From the NCBI GenBank assembly GCA_900551445.1, contig URWA01000018.1, positions 1-64,000 on the forward strand: DNA of 64,000 bases, in the 5' to 3' direction. Of the stretch, positions 8,312 through 16,750 are shown piece by piece. Position 1 is the first letter of the stretch, and each line of letters begins with the position of its first letter. The notes below the pieces were generated by a model, which ran no database searches, was not told the DNA's origin, and worked only from the letters and a program-made list of their open reading frames with translations. The stretch comes from an uncultured Bacteroides sp. (GTDB taxonomy: Bacteria; Bacteroidota; Bacteroidia; Bacteroidales; Bacteroidaceae). The translations under genes and the position numbers were made by a program.

Positions 8312-10204
8312 ATGAGAAAATGGCGTATTGAAGACTCTGAAGAGCTCTACAACATCACGGGGTGGGGCGTTTCATACTTTGGTATCAATGACAAAGGTCA
8401 TGTGGTAGTAACTCCACGCAAAGACGGGGTAGCTGTCGATTTGAAGGAGCTGGTGGACGAATTGCAGCTGAGGGACGTGACGGCTCCCATGCTGGTCCGC
8501 TTCCCGGACATCCTGGACAACCGGATTGAAAAAATATCCAACTGTTTTCATCAGGCTTCTGAAGAATATGGCTATCAGGCAGAGAATTTCATCATTTATC
8601 CGATTAAGGTAAACCAGATGAGGCCGGTGGTGGAGGAAATTATCAGTCATGGAAAAAAGTTTAATCTGGGACTGGAAGCTGGTTCGAAACCGGAACTTCA
8701 CGCCGTGATTGCCATTAACACGGATTCTGACTCGCTGATTATCTGTAACGGCTATAAGGACGAGAGTTACATTGAACTGGCCTTGCTGGCGCAGAAGATG
8801 GGCAAGCGGATTTTTTTGGTGGTGGAAAAACTGAATGAGTTGCGGCTGATTGCCAAGATGGCCAAGCAGTTGAACGTGCGCCCCAATATCGGTATCCGGA
8901 TTAAACTGGCTTCTTCCGGCAGCGGAAAGTGGGAAGAAAGTGGAGGCGACGCCAGCAAGTTCGGATTGACTTCCAGCGAATTGCTGGAGGCACTCGATTT
9001 CCTGGAAAAGAAGGACTTGCAGGATTGTCTGAAACTGATTCATTTCCACATCGGCAGTCAGGTGACCAAAATACGCCGTATCAAGACGGCTTTGCGCGAG
9101 GCTTCTCAGTTCTATGTACAGTTGCATCAGTTGGGCTTCCCGGTGGAGTTTGTCGACATCGGTGGCGGACTGGGCGTGGACTACGATGGAACCCGTTCTT
9201 CCAACAGTGAAAGCAGCGTGAACTATTCCATTCAGGAGTATGTGAACGACTCCATCTCCATCATGGTCGATGCCAGCAACAAGAACAACATCCCGCATCC
9301 GAACATCATTACGGAAAGCGGACGCTCGCTTACAGCTCATCACTCGGTCTTGATTTTTGAGGTGCTGGAAACGGCTTCTCTGCCTTCCATGGACGAGGAT
9401 TTCGTGGTAAGCAAGGACGACCATGAACTGGTGCAGGAGCTGTATCAGATTTGGGACAACCTGAACCAGAGCCGGATGCTGGAGGCTTGGCACGATGCAC
9501 AGCAGATTCGCGAGGAATCGCTCGACCTGTTCAGTCACGGCATCGTGGATTTGAAGACACGGGCACAGATTGAACGGATGTACTGGTCGGTAACGCGTGA
9601 AATCAACCAGATTGCTTCGGGACTGAAGCATGCGCCGGATGAATTCCGCAACCTGGACAAACTGCTGGCCGACAAGTATTTCTGTAACTTCTCTCTGTTC
9701 CAGTCGTTGCCGGATTCCTGGGCTATCGACCAGATTTTCCCGATTATGCCGATTCAGCGTCTGGACGAGCGGCCCGACCGCACGGCTACGCTGCAGGACA
9801 TCACTTGCGACTCGGACGGAAAGATTGCCAATTTCGTGACCAGCCGGAACGTGGCCCACGATTTGCCGGTACATACCATCAAGGCGAAGGAGTCTTATTA
9901 TATCGGTGTGTTCCTGGTAGGAGCTTATCAGGAAATCCTGGGTGACATGCACAATCTGTTCGGGGATACGAATGCCGTACATGTGAGTGTGGACGACAAG
10001 GGCTACAGCATCGATCAGGTGATTGATGGGGAAACGGTGGCCGAGGTGCTCGACTACGTGCAGTATAACCCGAAGAAACTGGTGCGTACACTGGAAACTT
10101 GGGTTACCAAGTCGGTGAAGGAAGGACGTATTTCCTTGGAAGAAGGAAAGGAATTCCTGGCCAACTACCGTTCTGGCTTGTACGGCTATACTTATTTGGA
10201 ATAA
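8312..10204 (+). CDS. speA: Biosynthetic arginine decarboxylase
   Basis: PLP-dependent fold III decarboxylase that converts arginine to agmatine for polyamine synthesis. Length is 630 residues, typical for SpeA. The PLP lysine is K99 in FIIYPIKVNQ. The glycine-rich phosphate-binding segment is FVDIGGGLGVDYDG near residue 285, and LIIFEVLE follows the ESGRSLTAHHS segment near residue 330. The large insert and C-terminal helical domain typical of SpeA are present. It lies 17 bases upstream of argB. The pair therefore makes and consumes arginine pathway intermediates, possibly from one message. Confidence 0.97.
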   Translation: MRKWRIEDSEELYNITGWGVSYFGINDKGHVVVTPRKDGVAVDLKELVDELQLRDVTAPMLVRFPDILDNRIEKISNCFHQASEEYGYQAENFIIYPIKVNQMRPVVEEIISHGKKFNLGLEAGSKPELHAVIAINTDSDSLIICNGYKDESYIELALLAQKMGKRIFLVVEKLNELRLIAKMAKQLNVRPNIGIRIKLASSGSGKWEESGGDASKFGLTSSELLEALDFLEKKDLQDCLKLIHFHIGSQVTKIRRIKTALREASQFYVQLHQLGFPVEFVDIGGGLGVDYDGTRSSNSESSVNYSIQEYVNDSISIMVDASNKNNIPHPNIITESGRSLTAHHSVLIFEVLETASLPSMDEDFVVSKDDHELVQELYQIWDNLNQSRMLEAWHDAQQIREESLDLFSHGIVDLKTRAQIERMYWSVTREINQIASGLKHAPDEFRNLDKLLADKYFCNFSLFQSLPDSWAIDQIFPIMPIQRLDERPDRTATLQDITCDSDGKIANFVTSRNVAHDLPVHTIKAKESYYIGVFLVGAYQEILGDMHNLFGDTNAVHVSVDDKGYSIDQVIDGETVAEVLDYVQYNPKKLVRTLETWVTKSVKEGRISLEEGKEFLANYRSGLYGYTYLE

Positions 10205-10221
10205 AATTGGGAGAATAAGAT

Positions 10222-10995
10222 ATGAAAGAGAAACTGACAGTCATAAAGGTTGGAGGAAAGATTGTAGAAGAGCCTGACACATTGAATCAGCTGTTGGACG
10301 ATTTTTCTTCCATGCCCGGGTATAAGGTGCTGGTACACGGTGGAGGCCGTTCGGCTACCCGTATTGCTGCCCAACTGGGTATTGAGAGCCGGATGGTGAA
10401 CGGTCGCCGTATTACCGACGCTGATACCTTGAAAGTGGTGACTATGGTCTACGGAGGCTTGGTCAACAAGAATATCGTGGCCGGTTTGCAGGCAAGAGGC
10501 GTGAATGCCGTCGGACTGACGGGAGCCGATATGAACGTCATCCGTTCTGTGAAACGCCCGGTGAAGGATATCGACTACGGGTATGTGGGTGACGTGGAAA
10601 AGGTGGACGGAGCCGCTTTGACCGAACTGATTCACCGTCAGATTGTGCCTGTCATGGCACCGCTGACGCACGACGGCCACGGTAACCTGCTGAACACGAA
10701 TGCCGATACCATTGCCGGAGAAACGGCAAAGGCCCTGGCTGAATATTTTGAGGTGACACTGGTTTATTGTTTTGAAAAGAAGGGCGTGCTGCGCGACGAG
10801 AATGACGATGACAGCGTGATTCCGGTACTGACTCCCGACTTGTTCAAGCGTTACGTAGACGAGGGTGTCATACAAGGAGGCATGATTCCCAAGTTGGAAA
10901 ATTCTTTTTCCGCTTTGGATGCCGGAGTGTCGCAGGTCGTAATCACCTTAGCATCAGCCATTCACAAAGACTCGGGAACCATTATCAGAAAATAA
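10222..10995 (+). CDS. argB: Acetylglutamate kinase
   Basis: Phosphorylates N-acetylglutamate (or N-acetyl-type substrates used by Bacteroidetes) in arginine synthesis. 257 residues. Amino acid kinase fold markers are VIKVGGKIVEEP at the N-terminus, LVHGGGRSATRIAAQLG near residue 40, NLLNTNADTIAGETAKAL near residue 155, and GGMIPKLENSFSALDAGVSQVVI near the C-terminus. Bacteroidetes often use N-succinyl instead of N-acetyl intermediates, so the acyl group is not certain. The gene follows speA by 17 bases and ends at a GC-rich hairpin. Confidence 0.95.
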   Translation: MKEKLTVIKVGGKIVEEPDTLNQLLDDFSSMPGYKVLVHGGGRSATRIAAQLGIESRMVNGRRITDADTLKVVTMVYGGLVNKNIVAGLQARGVNAVGLTGADMNVIRSVKRPVKDIDYGYVGDVEKVDGAALTELIHRQIVPVMAPLTHDGHGNLLNTNADTIAGETAKALAEYFEVTLVYCFEKKGVLRDENDDDSVIPVLTPDLFKRYVDEGVIQGGMIPKLENSFSALDAGVSQVVITLASAIHKDSGTIIRK

Positions 10996-11007
10996 TTGAA
11001 AAAAATC

Positions 11008-11043
11008 GACGGGTGGGTGTAACTTTTAGGTAACTCACCCGTC
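11008..11043 (+). terminator. GC-rich hairpin between argB and the sigma factor gene
   Basis: Eleven-base arms (11008-11018 and 11033-11043) with one mismatch, loop of 14 bases. The 3' side on the plus strand is ATTATTAT rather than a clean T run, while the minus-strand side has seven T. It likely ends argB transcription. The loop and right arm contain two TAAC-type motifs (GTAACTTTTAGGTAAC) that could alternatively be part of an autoregulated ECF promoter. Confidence 0.5.
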
Positions 11044-11059
11044 ATTATTATAGAAAGCA

Positions 11060-11569
11060 ATGCAAGAAATCAGTTTTCGTGACGATATCCTACCGCTGAA
11101 GGACAAGCTTTTCAGACTGGCCCTGCGCATTACGTTCAATCGGGCTGAGGCGGAAGACATTGTTCAGGATGCACTGATTAAAGTGTGGAGCAAACGCGAG
11201 GAATGGGCGCAACTGGAATCCATCGAAGCCTATTGTCTGACGGTTGTCCGCAATCTGGCCATCGACCGGAGTCAGAAAAAAGAGGCACAGAACCTGGAGC
11301 TGACGCCTGAGACGCAGGAAATGCCGGATGCATTGACTCCTGAAAGCCAAATGGAACGGAATGAACAGTTCCGGCTGGTGCACAGGCTGATAAACGAACT
11401 TCCCGAGAAGCAACGAACCATCGTACAGCTCAGGGATATTGAAGGTAAGAGTTATAAAGAAATTGCGGATGTGCTGGGGGTGACAGAAGAGCAAGTGAAA
11501 GTGAATCTTTTCCGCGCTCGCCAACGCATCAAACTAAAATACAGTGAAATAAACGATTATGGACTATAA
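11060..11569 (+). CDS. ECF-type RNA polymerase sigma factor
   Basis: 169 residues with the two ECF domains. Region 2 is near residues 8-75 (LFRLALRITFNRAEAEDIVQDALIKVWSKR). Region 4 is near residues 110-165 (LPEKQRTIVQLRDIEGKSYKEIADVLGVTEEQVKVNLFRARQRIK, a helix-turn-helix). The following gene overlaps its end by 11 bases and encodes a small membrane protein, the usual arrangement for a sigma/anti-sigma pair. The target genes are not evident. This sigma is not next to either SusC pair, so a SusC-linked trans-envelope signalling role is not indicated here. Confidence 0.93.
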   Translation: MQEISFRDDILPLKDKLFRLALRITFNRAEAEDIVQDALIKVWSKREEWAQLESIEAYCLTVVRNLAIDRSQKKEAQNLELTPETQEMPDALTPESQMERNEQFRLVHRLINELPEKQRTIVQLRDIEGKSYKEIADVLGVTEEQVKVNLFRARQRIKLKYSEINDYGL

Positions 11570-12035
11570 GTACATTGAACAACTTCTGGAACGCTACTGG
11601 AACTGTGAAACTTCCGTGGAGGAAGAACAGATTCTCCGGATTTTCTTTCAGCAGAAAGAACTTCCCGCCCATTTGCGCCGTTACCGTTCTTTGTTTACTT
11701 ACCAGGAAGCTGCGGGCGAAATGAAGCTGGGTGAAGATTTTGACAAGCGTGTGCTGGCAGAAATCGAACGTCCGGTAGTAAAGGCCAGACGATTGACGCT
11801 CTATACGCGTTTTATGCCGTTGTTTAAGGCTGCAGCGATGATGATTTTGCTTTTCACTCTTGGGGGTGTGGTAAAACATGCAGGTGAGGACGATGCTTCA
11901 GGTATCGTATATGTACATGATCAGTTTGAGAATCGGCAGGCAGACCCACAGGTGGCTTATGAGGCTGATTCTGTAAGAACACTGATGAAAGAGACTTCTC
12001 CCAAGCCCAGGCTGGAGGAGAACAATAACAGATAG
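11559..12035 (+). CDS. Small membrane protein, possible anti-sigma partner
   Basis: 158 residues, overlapping the sigma gene by 11 bases. The N-terminal 80 residues are soluble and charged (YIEQLLERYWNCETSVEEEQILRIFFQQKELPAHLRRY). One transmembrane helix follows near residues 85-105 (FMPLFKAAAMMILLFTLGGVV), then a periplasmic tail of about 50 residues rich in acidic and polar residues. The N-terminal part resembles the short helical domain seen before the TM in Bacteroidetes proteins encoded with ECF sigma factors. No canonical zinc anti-sigma (HxxxCxxC) motif is present. Role as anti-sigma is inferred from overlap and topology. Confidence 0.7.
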   Translation: MDYKYIEQLLERYWNCETSVEEEQILRIFFQQKELPAHLRRYRSLFTYQEAAGEMKLGEDFDKRVLAEIERPVVKARRLTLYTRFMPLFKAAAMMILLFTLGGVVKHAGEDDASGIVYVHDQFENRQADPQVAYEADSVRTLMKETSPKPRLEENNNR

Positions 12036-12140
12036 AACATTTTCATTTGCTTTTATATAAATATAGTTAGTGCTTATTAGAACTTAAAACAACAATGAGG
12101 CTGTGAAGTTTCAATTCTCTCAAAATTAATTTACTAACTA

Positions 12141-12182
12141 AATAAGAAAGGATTACCGCGTGAGCAGTAATCCTTTCTTATT
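12141..12182 (+). terminator. Intrinsic terminator of the sigma factor operon
   Basis: Perfect 16-bp arms (12141-12156 and 12167-12182) with a 10-base loop and T-rich 3' side. Apart from this hairpin, the gap 12036-12266 holds only a -7-like TATTTTTG at 12233-12240, 27 bases before the next start codon. Confidence 0.85.
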
Positions 12183-12266
12183 TTATGGCTGTCATCATCT
12201 CTTCTGCGTGTGTGAAAAAGTAGAGTTTTTGTTATTTTTGCAACGGATTTTGAATAAGGTTACTAC

Positions 12267-12545
12267 ATGTTTACAGTAATAGGTGTCATGTTCGGTGGAA
12301 TAGCGATTGGCTTTTTGCTTCGTCGCCAGAGATTTTCCTGGATTGGGAAGGTGATAACCGCATTGATTTGGGCTCTTTTGTTCCTGCTTGGGATGGAGGT
12401 CGGTGGAAACCGCCGGATTGTGGAAGGCTTGGCCACGTTAGGAGGAGAAGCTTTTCTCATTGCCCTGGCTTGTGTGTTGGGCAGCTGTGCCTTGGCGTGG
12501 GTATTGTGGCATTGGTTGTATAAGAGGAAGAAGGGAGAGGTATGA
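12267..12545 (+). CDS. lysO: LysO-type exporter, N-terminal subunit
   Basis: 92 residues, three hydrophobic segments (FTVIGVMFGGIAIGFLLRR, VITALIWALLFLLGMEVGGN, AFLIALACVLGSCALAWVLW). It matches the N-terminal domain of the LysO/YbjE lysine exporter. In Escherichia coli the N- and C-terminal parts are one protein of about 300 residues; here they are two genes with a 4-base overlap. Both halves are intact, so this is a stable split and not a frameshift: each has its own start codon and the second begins cleanly at an ATG. Function as an amino acid exporter is by homology. Confidence 0.85.
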   Translation: MFTVIGVMFGGIAIGFLLRRQRFSWIGKVITALIWALLFLLGMEVGGNRRIVEGLATLGGEAFLIALACVLGSCALAWVLWHWLYKRKKGEV

Positions 12546-13144
12546 AGGGTAGCTTGATTATTATAGGTTTTTTCGTGCTGGGTACCCTGTGCGGAGCATT
12601 TCATTGGTTACCTTTCGACGTGGGTGAGACGAATATCAGTTTTTATGCTTTGTGCGGACTGATGTTCAGTGTGGGATTGAGCATCGGGAATGACCCGCAG
12701 ACTTTGAGAAACTTTCGTGCCCTGAATCCGAGGTTGGTGTTTCTCCCCATAGCCACGATACTGGGCACGTTGACTGCTGCAGCCTTGGTGAGTGTCCTGT
12801 TGCCCCATCGGAGTATGGCCGATTGCATGGCGGTAGGTTCGGGCATGGGCTATTATTCGTTATCCAGTATTTTTATCACCGAGTATAAAGGACCGGAACT
12901 GGGTACAGTGGCCTTGTTGTCGAATATTTTCCGGGAGATTATGACGCTGTTGGGGGCTCCTTTGCTGGTGCGTTGGTTTGGTAACTTGGCACCTATCTCC
13001 TCGGGAGGAGCCACCACCATGGATACCACGTTACCCATCATTACCCGTTGTTCCGGGCAGCAGTTTGTGATTGTATCTATCTTTCATGGTTTTGTGACTG
13101 ATTTCAGCGTGCCGTTTCTGGTCACTTTCTTTTGCTCTTTCTAA
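12542..13144 (+). CDS. lysO: LysO-type exporter, C-terminal subunit
   Basis: 200 residues and about six hydrophobic segments. It matches the C-terminal domain of LysO: FYALCGLMFSVGLSIGNDPQ, then GSGMGYYSLSSIFITEYKGPELGTVALLSNIFREI, a conserved acidic membrane segment, and APISSGGATTMDTTLPIITRCSG. The conserved acidic residues and the S-G-G-A-T-T-M-D-T-T-L-P motif are typical of the family and thought to take part in lysine export. It overlaps the first subunit by ATGA and ends just before a bidirectional terminator shared with murF-alr. Confidence 0.88.
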   Translation: MKGSLIIIGFFVLGTLCGAFHWLPFDVGETNISFYALCGLMFSVGLSIGNDPQTLRNFRALNPRLVFLPIATILGTLTAAALVSVLLPHRSMADCMAVGSGMGYYSLSSIFITEYKGPELGTVALLSNIFREIMTLLGAPLLVRWFGNLAPISSGGATTMDTTLPIITRCSGQQFVIVSIFHGFVTDFSVPFLVTFFCSF

Positions 13145-13160
13145 GAGATATCCGTTATAT

Positions 13161-13226
13161 AGATAAAAATACAGCCTCTGGCATTGAATTATCTTTTCAT
13201 GCCAGAGGCTGTATTTGTTTATCTCT
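13161..13226. terminator. Bidirectional terminator between lysO and murF-alr
   Basis: Perfect 18-bp arms (13167-13184 and 13199-13216) with a 14-base loop. The stem extends further outward with one bulged base. A-rich and T-rich flanks on both sides make it work for both convergent genes. Confidence 0.88.
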
Positions 13227-13238
13227 GTAATTGACGAA

Positions 13239-15704
13239 TCAGTCTTGATAGTACACTCTCTTGACACGGTTGGAAACGCTTGTCAGGATTTCATACGGAA
13301 TGGTATCGAGAATATCCGACAGGACAGTGACCGGCAGGTCATCACCGAAGATGATGGCTTTGTCGCCTTCCTTGCAGTCGATGTCCGTTACGTCAATCAT
13401 GCACACATCCATACAGATATTTCCTACATAAGGAGCTTTTTGTCCGTTCACCAGGCAGTAGCCGTGTCCGTTACCCAGATGTCGGTTCAGGCCGTCCGCA
13501 TATCCGATAGGGATGGCAGCGATACGGGAATCGCGTGTGAGAACTCCCTTCCGGCTGTAGCCTACGGTGTCGTTGGCCGGTACATCGTGAATCTGCAGGA
13601 TGGTGGTTTTTAAAGTCGTGACGTTATGCAGCATCTTGTTGGTAAACGGGTCGATGCCGTAGAGTCCGATACCCAGACGTACCATGTCAAACTGTGCTCC
13701 CGGGTAGCGTTCAATGCCTGCCGTGTTGCAGATGTGACGGATAATCTTGTGCTTGAAACCTTGCTGAAGTTCGCTTGAGGCAGCTTCAAAGGTTTCTATC
13801 TGGTGGCGGGTGAAAGCATCGAAACGTTCTGCGTCACTACCTACCAGGTGAGAGAATACGGAACGGGGAATGACCGCACTCTGCTTTTGCAGGCGTTGTA
13901 CCAGTTGAGGCACTTCTTCCGGAGCAAATCCCAGGCGGTGCATGCCCGTATCAATCTTGATGTGAATCGGGAAGTTGCTTACTCCCTCGCGTTCGGCAGC
14001 CTTAATCAGTTCTTCCAATAAATGGAAACTGTACACTTCCGGTTCCAGACGGTAGTCGAACATGGTCTTGAAAGCCGTGATTTCCGGATTCATAATCATG
14101 ATGGAGCTGTTGATGCCGGCTTTCCGCAAATCGGCTCCTTCATCGGCTACGGCCACGGCCAGATAGTCTACCCGCTGGTCTTCCAAGGTCTTGGCAATCT
14201 CAAAAGAACCGGCGCCATAGGCAGAAGCTTTTACCATGCAGACCATCTTGACTCCCGGTTTCAGTTTGTTCCGGTAATGGTTCAAATTGTCGACCAGTGC
14301 ATTCAGGTTGATTTCGAGGATGGTTTCGTGCACCTTCAATTCGAGTGCGTCGGTAATCTCATCGAAATGGAACACACGGGCTCCTTTTATCAGAATATCT
14401 TCGTTGTGTAATTGGTGAAGCAGGCCTGAGTTCAAAAGTTCTGCAGTGTTGGGAAAGAAATCCTTTTGGATTTCAAACCGGTTGGCTGCTGCGGAGATTT
14501 CTTCGCCCACTCCGATGATATGGTCTACTTTCCGGCTGTGTACGAGGTCGGCCACCTGTCTGTAGAGCAGTTTGCTGGTTTGTCCACTCTCCAGCATGTC
14601 CGACAGAATCAGTGTGCGTTTGCGGTTCTTGTCCTCCGAGCGTCTCATCATAAAGTCCAGTGCAATATCGAGAGAGGCAAAGTCCGAATTGTAGCTGTCA
14701 TTAATCAGTGTACAGCCGTTTTTCCCTTCCTTCACTTCCAGACGCATGGCGATGGGTTCCAGGTGAAGCATACGCTCTGCAATGGTTTCAGGTGGCACCA
14801 TCAGGTAAAGGGCCACGGCCAGACAGTTGAGTGAGTTTTCGATGGAAGCATCGTCAATAAACGGAATCCGGTATTCCTTGAAGAATCCCAGGTAGCGGTA
14901 TTTGATGGTGGTTCCGGTTTCATCTTTCAGTATCTTTTCGATGAAGAGCGGGCGTTCGGAATCTTTGGTCGACCAGGCGATTTCACGGGCTGTGAACAAA
15001 GATTTGGTGACGCAGCTGGCAATAAGCTCATTGTCACCATTGTAGACAATCACGTCACAGTCTTTAAAGAGTTGGAGTTTCTCCATGCATTTGTCTTGCA
15101 GGGAAGAGAAATTTTCCTGATGGGCTCCCCCGATATTGGTCAGGATACCGATGGTGGGCTGGATGATGGGGCGTAAGGCTTCCATTTCGCCCATTTCGGA
15201 GATACCGGCCTCAAAGATACCCAGTTCGGTATGCTCATTCATGAGCCACACGGAGAGAGGTACACCAATCTGGGAGTTATAGCTTCTTGGAGAGCGGGTG
15301 ATGATACGGTCCGGGCTGAGCAGCTGGTACAACCACTCTTTGACAACGGTTTTTCCGTTACTTCCCGTAATACCGATGACCGGCACCTGAAACTGTTCCC
15401 GGTGTTTGGAGGCCAGCCGTTGCAGGGCCTTCAGCGGGTTGGGAACAATCAGAAAATTGGCGTCCTGATAGGAGGAAGCCGTTTCGGGTATTTCATTCAC
15501 GACGAAGTTACGTACTCCTTTCTGGTAAAGGTCCGGGATATACTTGTGTCCGTCGTTACGCTTTGTTTTCAAGGCAAAAAACAGAGTTTCTTCCGGGAAA
15601 CACAATGACCGGCTGTCTGTTAAAATCCAGTCGATGGTAGCGGGCGTGTTTCCTCTGCGTTCAGCCCCCAGGATGGAGGTTATTTCTTCAATTGTGCTTG
15701 ACAT
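13239..15704 (-). CDS. murF-alr: Bifunctional MurF ligase and alanine racemase
   Basis: 821 residues in two enzymes. Residues about 1-450 are MurF, which adds D-Ala-D-Ala to the UDP-MurNAc-tripeptide (ATP site GITGSNGKTVVKEWL near residue 113, substrate region RLEVKEGKNGCTLINDSYNSD). Residues about 455-821 are a fold III alanine racemase that makes D-alanine. The PLP lysine is K492 in MVCMVKASAYGAG, and the catalytic tyrosine lies in NDTVGYSRKG. IPIGYADGLNR and MDVCMIDVTDID follow. The fusion, common in Bacteroidetes, places a D-Ala producer and a D-Ala-D-Ala user on one chain. It overlaps the upstream GSCFA gene by 25 bases, so the two are cotranscribed. Confidence 0.96.
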   Translation of the reverse strand: MSSTIEEITSILGAERRGNTPATIDWILTDSRSLCFPEETLFFALKTKRNDGHKYIPDLYQKGVRNFVVNEIPETASSYQDANFLIVPNPLKALQRLASKHREQFQVPVIGITGSNGKTVVKEWLYQLLSPDRIITRSPRSYNSQIGVPLSVWLMNEHTELGIFEAGISEMGEMEALRPIIQPTIGILTNIGGAHQENFSSLQDKCMEKLQLFKDCDVIVYNGDNELIASCVTKSLFTAREIAWSTKDSERPLFIEKILKDETGTTIKYRYLGFFKEYRIPFIDDASIENSLNCLAVALYLMVPPETIAERMLHLEPIAMRLEVKEGKNGCTLINDSYNSDFASLDIALDFMMRRSEDKNRKRTLILSDMLESGQTSKLLYRQVADLVHSRKVDHIIGVGEEISAAANRFEIQKDFFPNTAELLNSGLLHQLHNEDILIKGARVFHFDEITDALELKVHETILEINLNALVDNLNHYRNKLKPGVKMVCMVKASAYGAGSFEIAKTLEDQRVDYLAVAVADEGADLRKAGINSSIMIMNPEITAFKTMFDYRLEPEVYSFHLLEELIKAAEREGVSNFPIHIKIDTGMHRLGFAPEEVPQLVQRLQKQSAVIPRSVFSHLVGSDAERFDAFTRHQIETFEAASSELQQGFKHKIIRHICNTAGIERYPGAQFDMVRLGIGLYGIDPFTNKMLHNVTTLKTTILQIHDVPANDTVGYSRKGVLTRDSRIAAIPIGYADGLNRHLGNGHGYCLVNGQKAPYVGNICMDVCMIDVTDIDCKEGDKAIIFGDDLPVTVLSDILDTIPYEILTSVSNRVKRVYYQD

Positions 15705-16666
15705 GACTTTATTTCCTTTTGAACATCTAAGTACGGTAATTTTTCTTTTAACTCCTCTATCTTTAACAGTATTTGACTTAAAAAGGTTTGATAGGCTTCC
15801 GTTTCAGGATTGAAAGGCCTGTGGGCCAGTCCTCGCCGTATCTTCTCCCATTCTTTCAGGAAGGAGAGGGTGGAGGAAGTGAAGTAGGTATTGCTGAAAC
15901 ATTCCCAGATGTATTGGATGGCAAGTGCGGACGGGTGCATCATGTCATCGGCATAGAAGCGATAGTCCCGCAGTTCGTCCATCATGATTTCATACGAAGG
16001 GAAGTAATGGCAGAAATCCAGTTCCTGGCAAATCTTGTCGGCGGCCAGCAGCAGATTGGCTTTGCTGAGCTGGTTCCCGTGCAGGCCGTCTTTCAGATGT
16101 CGAATAGGGCTCACCGTAAACAGGCATTGCAGTTGTGGGCGGACTGTCTTTATCTGGCGGAGCAGGGGAAGATAGGTTTCGACAATCTCATCGGTACCGA
16201 TTCTTTTTCGTTCGAAGAGACGAGCCGGCAGCTTGTGGCAATTTCCCACAATCTTTCCGTTCTCTTTCCAGGTATAAACGAACGAGGAGCCCCAGGTAAT
16301 GAGAATCCAGTCGGCTTGCCGCAGGTTTTCATGTCCTTTGCGGATGCGCTCGTTGATTTTCTCCAGACATTCCTCCATGGAGGAAGAAGAGAAACTGCTG
16401 TGGTGCATCAGGCTGTACCATGTGTCTACGGTGTGTTGCAGGTCTTTTTCCTCGTAGAGAGTCCCGTTCCACAGGCACTGCATGGAAGCGGCAATCGACA
16501 GGGGGTTGTATAGTACGCCGAAAGGATTCACGTCGCAAGTGAATTTGTTTTCCGTCAATAAGTTGCCGATGTGTTCGGAGAAGCAGGAACCCCATATCAT
16601 CAATTTGTCCGCATGATGCAGTTTCGGGCCGTTCACGGGCAGTTCAACTTTAGTCCTAAATTCCAT
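15680..16666 (-). CDS. GSCFA-domain protein
   Basis: 328 residues counted from the ATG at 16666; a TTG two codons earlier is less likely. The name-giving motif is present as WGSCFSEHIG near residue 25. It is followed by VNPFGVLYNPLSIA, the WILITWGSSFVYTWK segment and LFTVSPIRHLKDGL, and closes with DDMMHPSALAIQYIWE near residue 235. The motifs GSCFSE / SPIRH / DxxHPS resemble the SGNH esterase fold, so a sugar or lipid esterase activity is possible. The exact reaction is unknown. It sits upstream of murF-alr in one transcript, hinting at a cell-envelope role. Confidence 0.85.
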   Translation of the reverse strand: MEFRTKVELPVNGPKLHHADKLMIWGSCFSEHIGNLLTENKFTCDVNPFGVLYNPLSIAASMQCLWNGTLYEEKDLQHTVDTWYSLMHHSSFSSSSMEECLEKINERIRKGHENLRQADWILITWGSSFVYTWKENGKIVGNCHKLPARLFERKRIGTDEIVETYLPLLRQIKTVRPQLQCLFTVSPIRHLKDGLHGNQLSKANLLLAADKICQELDFCHYFPSYEIMMDELRDYRFYADDMMHPSALAIQYIWECFSNTYFTSSTLSFLKEWEKIRRGLAHRPFNPETEAYQTFLSQILLKIEELKEKLPYLDVQKEIKSCQAQLKK

Positions 16667-16685
16667 AGTCAAAGAAATTTTACTG

Positions 16686-16723
16686 CAAATGTAAGTACAT
16701 TCACTATATTTGTGCTATTTTTG
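16686..16723. promoter_or_regulatory. Divergent promoter region for dxs and the GSCFA gene
   Basis: Minus strand 16686-16693 reads TACATTTG, 19 bases before the GSCFA start. On the plus strand TATATTTG (16705-16712) and TATTTTTG (16716-16723) both match TAnnTTTG ahead of the dxs ATG at 16751. No clear -33 boxes were found. Confidence 0.5.
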
Positions 16724-16750
16724 TACGATTAAAGTTAATGAAGAACAAGG

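Noticed and set aside
8372..9982. A 536-codon open frame on the minus strand inside speA
   Set aside because: It is fully antisense to a clear arginine decarboxylase, has no domain match, and contains the His/Gln/Arg-rich pattern of shadow frames in GC-balanced genes.
12267..13144. lysO as a frameshifted gene
   Set aside because: Each half has a proper start and stop, the ATGA overlap is a normal coupling, and split forms occur in Bacteroidetes.
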